Made by a program: the position numbers and the translations under genes
Origin: Alphaproteobacteria bacterium
GTDB lineage: Bacteria; Pseudomonadota; Alphaproteobacteria; Rickettsiales; UBA1997
Assembly: GCA_016869775.1 (NCBI GenBank)
Contig: VGDJ01000060.1
Location: 1-7,395, forward strand
Reading direction: 5' to 3'
Length of the DNA: 7,395 bases
Notes under the pieces: generated by a model
What the model saw: the letters and a program-made list of their open reading frames with translations, nothing else
Database searches by the model: none
Told to the model about the DNA's origin: nothing
Part shown: positions 5,861-7,395 of the stretch, one piece after another
Numbering within the stretch: the first letter of the stretch is position 1
How the letters are laid out: the number at the start of each line of letters is the position of its first letter

Positions 5861-6322
5861 ATGATAATATGCACTCGTCGACTAGAATTTGATAGCGCCC
5901 ACCGCGTCATGAATCACGAATCTAAATGCAAGATGCTCCATGGTCATCGCTATGTTGTTGAGGCCAGCTTTACTGCCAAAGAGCTTGACTCCCTTGGCCG
6001 TATTGTTGATTTTGGATTAATTCGTGAAATTCTTGGAAGTTGGATCGATAAAAATCTTGATCACACCACAATTTTATGGGATAAAGATCGCGAATTGGGC
6101 GAAAAAATCTCGAATATAACTGGCCAAAAAATTTATTACATGAAATACAACCCTACCGCCGAAAATATTGCCAAACATTTACTCGAAGATATTTGTCCAA
6201 CTTTATTTAGCTCATATCCAATAGAGTGCGTAAATATTAAAGTTTACGAGACTCCAAATTGTTTTGCACAAATAAGCTCCAAAAACAATGGTTTCCAATC
6301 CGATTCTCCAGTTGATGAATAG
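5861..6322 (+). CDS. queD: 6-carboxytetrahydropterin synthase (QueD/PTPS family)
   Basis: The likely role is converting dihydroneopterin triphosphate to 6-carboxy-5,6,7,8-tetrahydropterin, the second step toward the queuosine precursor preQ0. The 153 residues show every hallmark. EFDSAHR contains zinc ligand His14, and CKMLHGH (residues 23-29) contains catalytic Cys23 and zinc ligands His27 and His29. GRIVDFG (46-52), LDHT (66-69, catalytic Asp67-His68), PTAENIA (98-104) and VYETP (128-132, Glu130 for pterin binding) follow. The CxxxHGH spacing is that of QueD rather than of animal PTPS. The ATG at 5861 gives the normal N-terminus; a GTG at 5816 would add 15 residues with no family counterpart. 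It heads a plus-strand operon, overlapping ybgC by 8 bases. The C-terminal tail after ISSKN is somewhat longer than usual and partly overlaps the ybgC start region. Other queuosine genes are not in view. Confidence 0.92.
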   Translation: MIICTRRLEFDSAHRVMNHESKCKMLHGHRYVVEASFTAKELDSLGRIVDFGLIREILGSWIDKNLDHTTILWDKDRELGEKISNITGQKIYYMKYNPTAENIAKHLLEDICPTLFSSYPIECVNIKVYETPNCFAQISSKNNGFQSDSPVDE

Positions 6323-6707
6323 TTTTAAATATCGCATATATTTTGAAGATACTGACGCTGGTGGAATTGTTTATTATGCTAATTATTTAAAATTTTACGA
6401 AAGAGCCCGAACAGATTTTTTACGCTCAAAAGGAATTTCTCAACAACAACTAGCACTCAAAGAGAATCTTGGATTTGTGGTTCGAAGATGCGGAATTGAA
6501 TATATTTCTTCGGCTCGACTTGATGATGAAATTGAAGTTAGCATCGCAATAAAAGAAATATCTTTTACCGTAATTAAAATTTATCAAGAGATTAGAATTG
6601 ATAAGAAAATCTTATCAACAATTGAGGTTGATTTAGTCGCCATTGATACTAAAAAACACAGTCCCAAAAAAATTTCACAAAATTTAAAAAATTTATTAAA
6701 TGTTTGA
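6315..6707 (+). CDS. ybgC: YbgC-type acyl-CoA thioesterase (hotdog fold)
   Basis: This cytoplasmic hotdog-fold thioesterase hydrolyses acyl-CoA or acyl-ACP thioesters. In many proteobacteria its gene begins the tol-pal envelope cluster, though none of those genes is in view. The 130 residues are the usual length. The signature YFEDTDAGGIVYYANYLKFYERARTDFLR spans residues 9-37, with the catalytic Asp at 14. The histidine seen a few residues on in E. coli YbgC (VVYH) is Tyr21 here, a substitution I recall in other family members. FVVRRCGIEYISSARLDDEIEV (54-75) is also typical. I chose ATG 6315, since an upstream in-frame start at 6288 adds nine residues that lie within queD. It overlaps queD by 8 bases and ffh by 8 bases, so it is probably translationally coupled to both. 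Confidence 0.92.
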   Translation: MNSFKYRIYFEDTDAGGIVYYANYLKFYERARTDFLRSKGISQQQLALKENLGFVVRRCGIEYISSARLDDEIEVSIAIKEISFTVIKIYQEIRIDKKILSTIEVDLVAIDTKKHSPKKISQNLKNLLNV

Positions 6708-7395
6708 TAATTTTTCCGAAAAAATAACTAAAATTTTTAGCCAAATTTCTGGCAAAAAATTTATTACCGAAGATGATTTAAACACTACTCTTCGTCAAAT
6801 TAGAATTGCTTTACTTGAAGCCGATGTTTCGCTCAATGTAGCTAAAAATTTTATCGAGCAAATTAAAAATGAAGCGCTCGGAAAAAAAGTTATTTCCAGC
6901 GTTTCGGCTGGTCAAATGATTGTGAAAATTGTTCATGATGAACTCGTTAATCTTTTGGGAAGCGATAAATCAGAAATCGATTTTAACCATAAACCACCAA
7001 TTATAATTTTAATGGTTGGGCTCCAAGGAGCTGGCAAAACCACTACTTCGGGCAAGTTGGCATTGCGTCTTAAAAATAAAAATCATAAAAAAGTTTTATT
7101 GGCATCACTAGATACTTATCGCCCCGCCGCCTCTGAGCAATTAAAAATTTTAGCCCATAAAATCGGAGTCGAATTTGCTGAATTTGACGCCTCAAAAAAG
7201 CCCGAGATCCTTGCTAAACAAGCGCTACAAAAAGCTCAAGATGGCGCATTTGATGTTTTAATTCTTGATAGCGCAGGTCGAACTTCAATCGATCAAGAAA
7301 TGATGAATGAATTAATAAAAATTAACCAAATCGCCAATGCTCACGAAATTCTTCTGGTAGTTGACGCAATGATTGGTCAAGATGCCGTTAATGTG
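6700..7395 (+). CDS. ffh: Signal recognition particle protein Ffh, N-terminal part
   Basis: Ffh binds signal sequences at the ribosome and 4.5S RNA and, through its GTPase, hands nascent membrane proteins to FtsY. The frame opens at ATG 6700 and runs off the right edge, giving 232 of the usual 440-460 residues. The N domain helices include LRQIRIALLEADVSLNVAKNFIEQIK (residues 31-56). The G domain shows the P-loop GLQGAGKTTT (107-116), DTYRPAASEQL (138-148), DSAGR (190-194) and LLVVDAMIGQDAVNV (218-232). FtsY is excluded by the short N-terminus and the GLQGAGKTTT/DTYRPAA pairing. The third GTPase motif is normally DTAGR; Ser here is a conservative change. The methionine-rich M domain lies outside the window. 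The ATG sits in ATGTTTGA, overlapping the ybgC stop by 8 bases, so this is the third gene of the queD operon. Confidence 0.96.
   Translation, partial: MFDNFSEKITKIFSQISGKKFITEDDLNTTLRQIRIALLEADVSLNVAKNFIEQIKNEALGKKVISSVSAGQMIVKIVHDELVNLLGSDKSEIDFNHKPPIIILMVGLQGAGKTTTSGKLALRLKNKNHKKVLLASLDTYRPAASEQLKILAHKIGVEFAEFDASKKPEILAKQALQKAQDGAFDVLILDSAGRTSIDQEMMNELIKINQIANAHEILLVVDAMIGQDAVNV

Noticed and set aside
1..7395. Insertion sequence or prophage remnants
   Set aside because: I found no transposase, integrase or terminal inverted repeats, and the tRNA-Thr 3' end is not repeated elsewhere in the window as an attachment site.

Overview
The window is AT-rich bacterial DNA carrying mostly core metabolic and translation genes. 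Several features suggest an alphaproteobacterium of the Rickettsiales or a related host-associated lineage. These are the tail of a probable VirB6-type secretion protein, a GltX that reads like the second Rickettsiales glutamyl-tRNA synthetase, strongly AT-biased codons, and short or overlapping gene junctions. The taxonomic call is inference from remembered family resemblance; no search was run. None of the eight protein starts that can be seen has a recognisable Shine-Dalgarno sequence.

Layout, left to right. Positions 2-493 (+) hold the C-terminal end of a probable VirB6/TrbL-family membrane protein with a charged, disordered-looking tail. Next is a roughly 195-base spacer containing a candidate promoter, then a complete tRNA-Thr(GGT) gene at 689-763. 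A minus-strand block follows: nadE (4204-2516), a small zinc-ribbon membrane protein whose GTG start shares one base with the nadE stop, and gltX (2172-793), which has its own good-looking promoter. A divergent spacer at 4205-4409 carries a perfect 25-bp tandem duplication and a 10-bp direct repeat just upstream of dusB (4410-5429, +). dusB converges on hisI (5786-5460, -). hisI and queD (5861-6322, +) diverge from a 74-base spacer in which the two predicted promoters share essentially the same -10 bases on opposite strands. queD, ybgC and ffh form a tightly packed plus-strand operon with two 8-base overlaps; ffh runs off the right edge.

Functionally, the window supplies charged tRNA (gltX) and tRNA-Thr, tRNA modification (dusB for dihydrouridine, queD for the queuosine precursor), NAD (nadE), one histidine-pathway step (hisI), an acyl-CoA thioesterase linked to the envelope (ybgC), and co-translational membrane targeting (ffh). 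No new multi-gene system is evident. The items most worth a second look are the overlapping hisI/queD promoters, hisI standing apart from other his genes, the cluster of short tandem duplications around dusB, the absence of Shine-Dalgarno sequences, and the small zinc-ribbon protein coupled to nadE.
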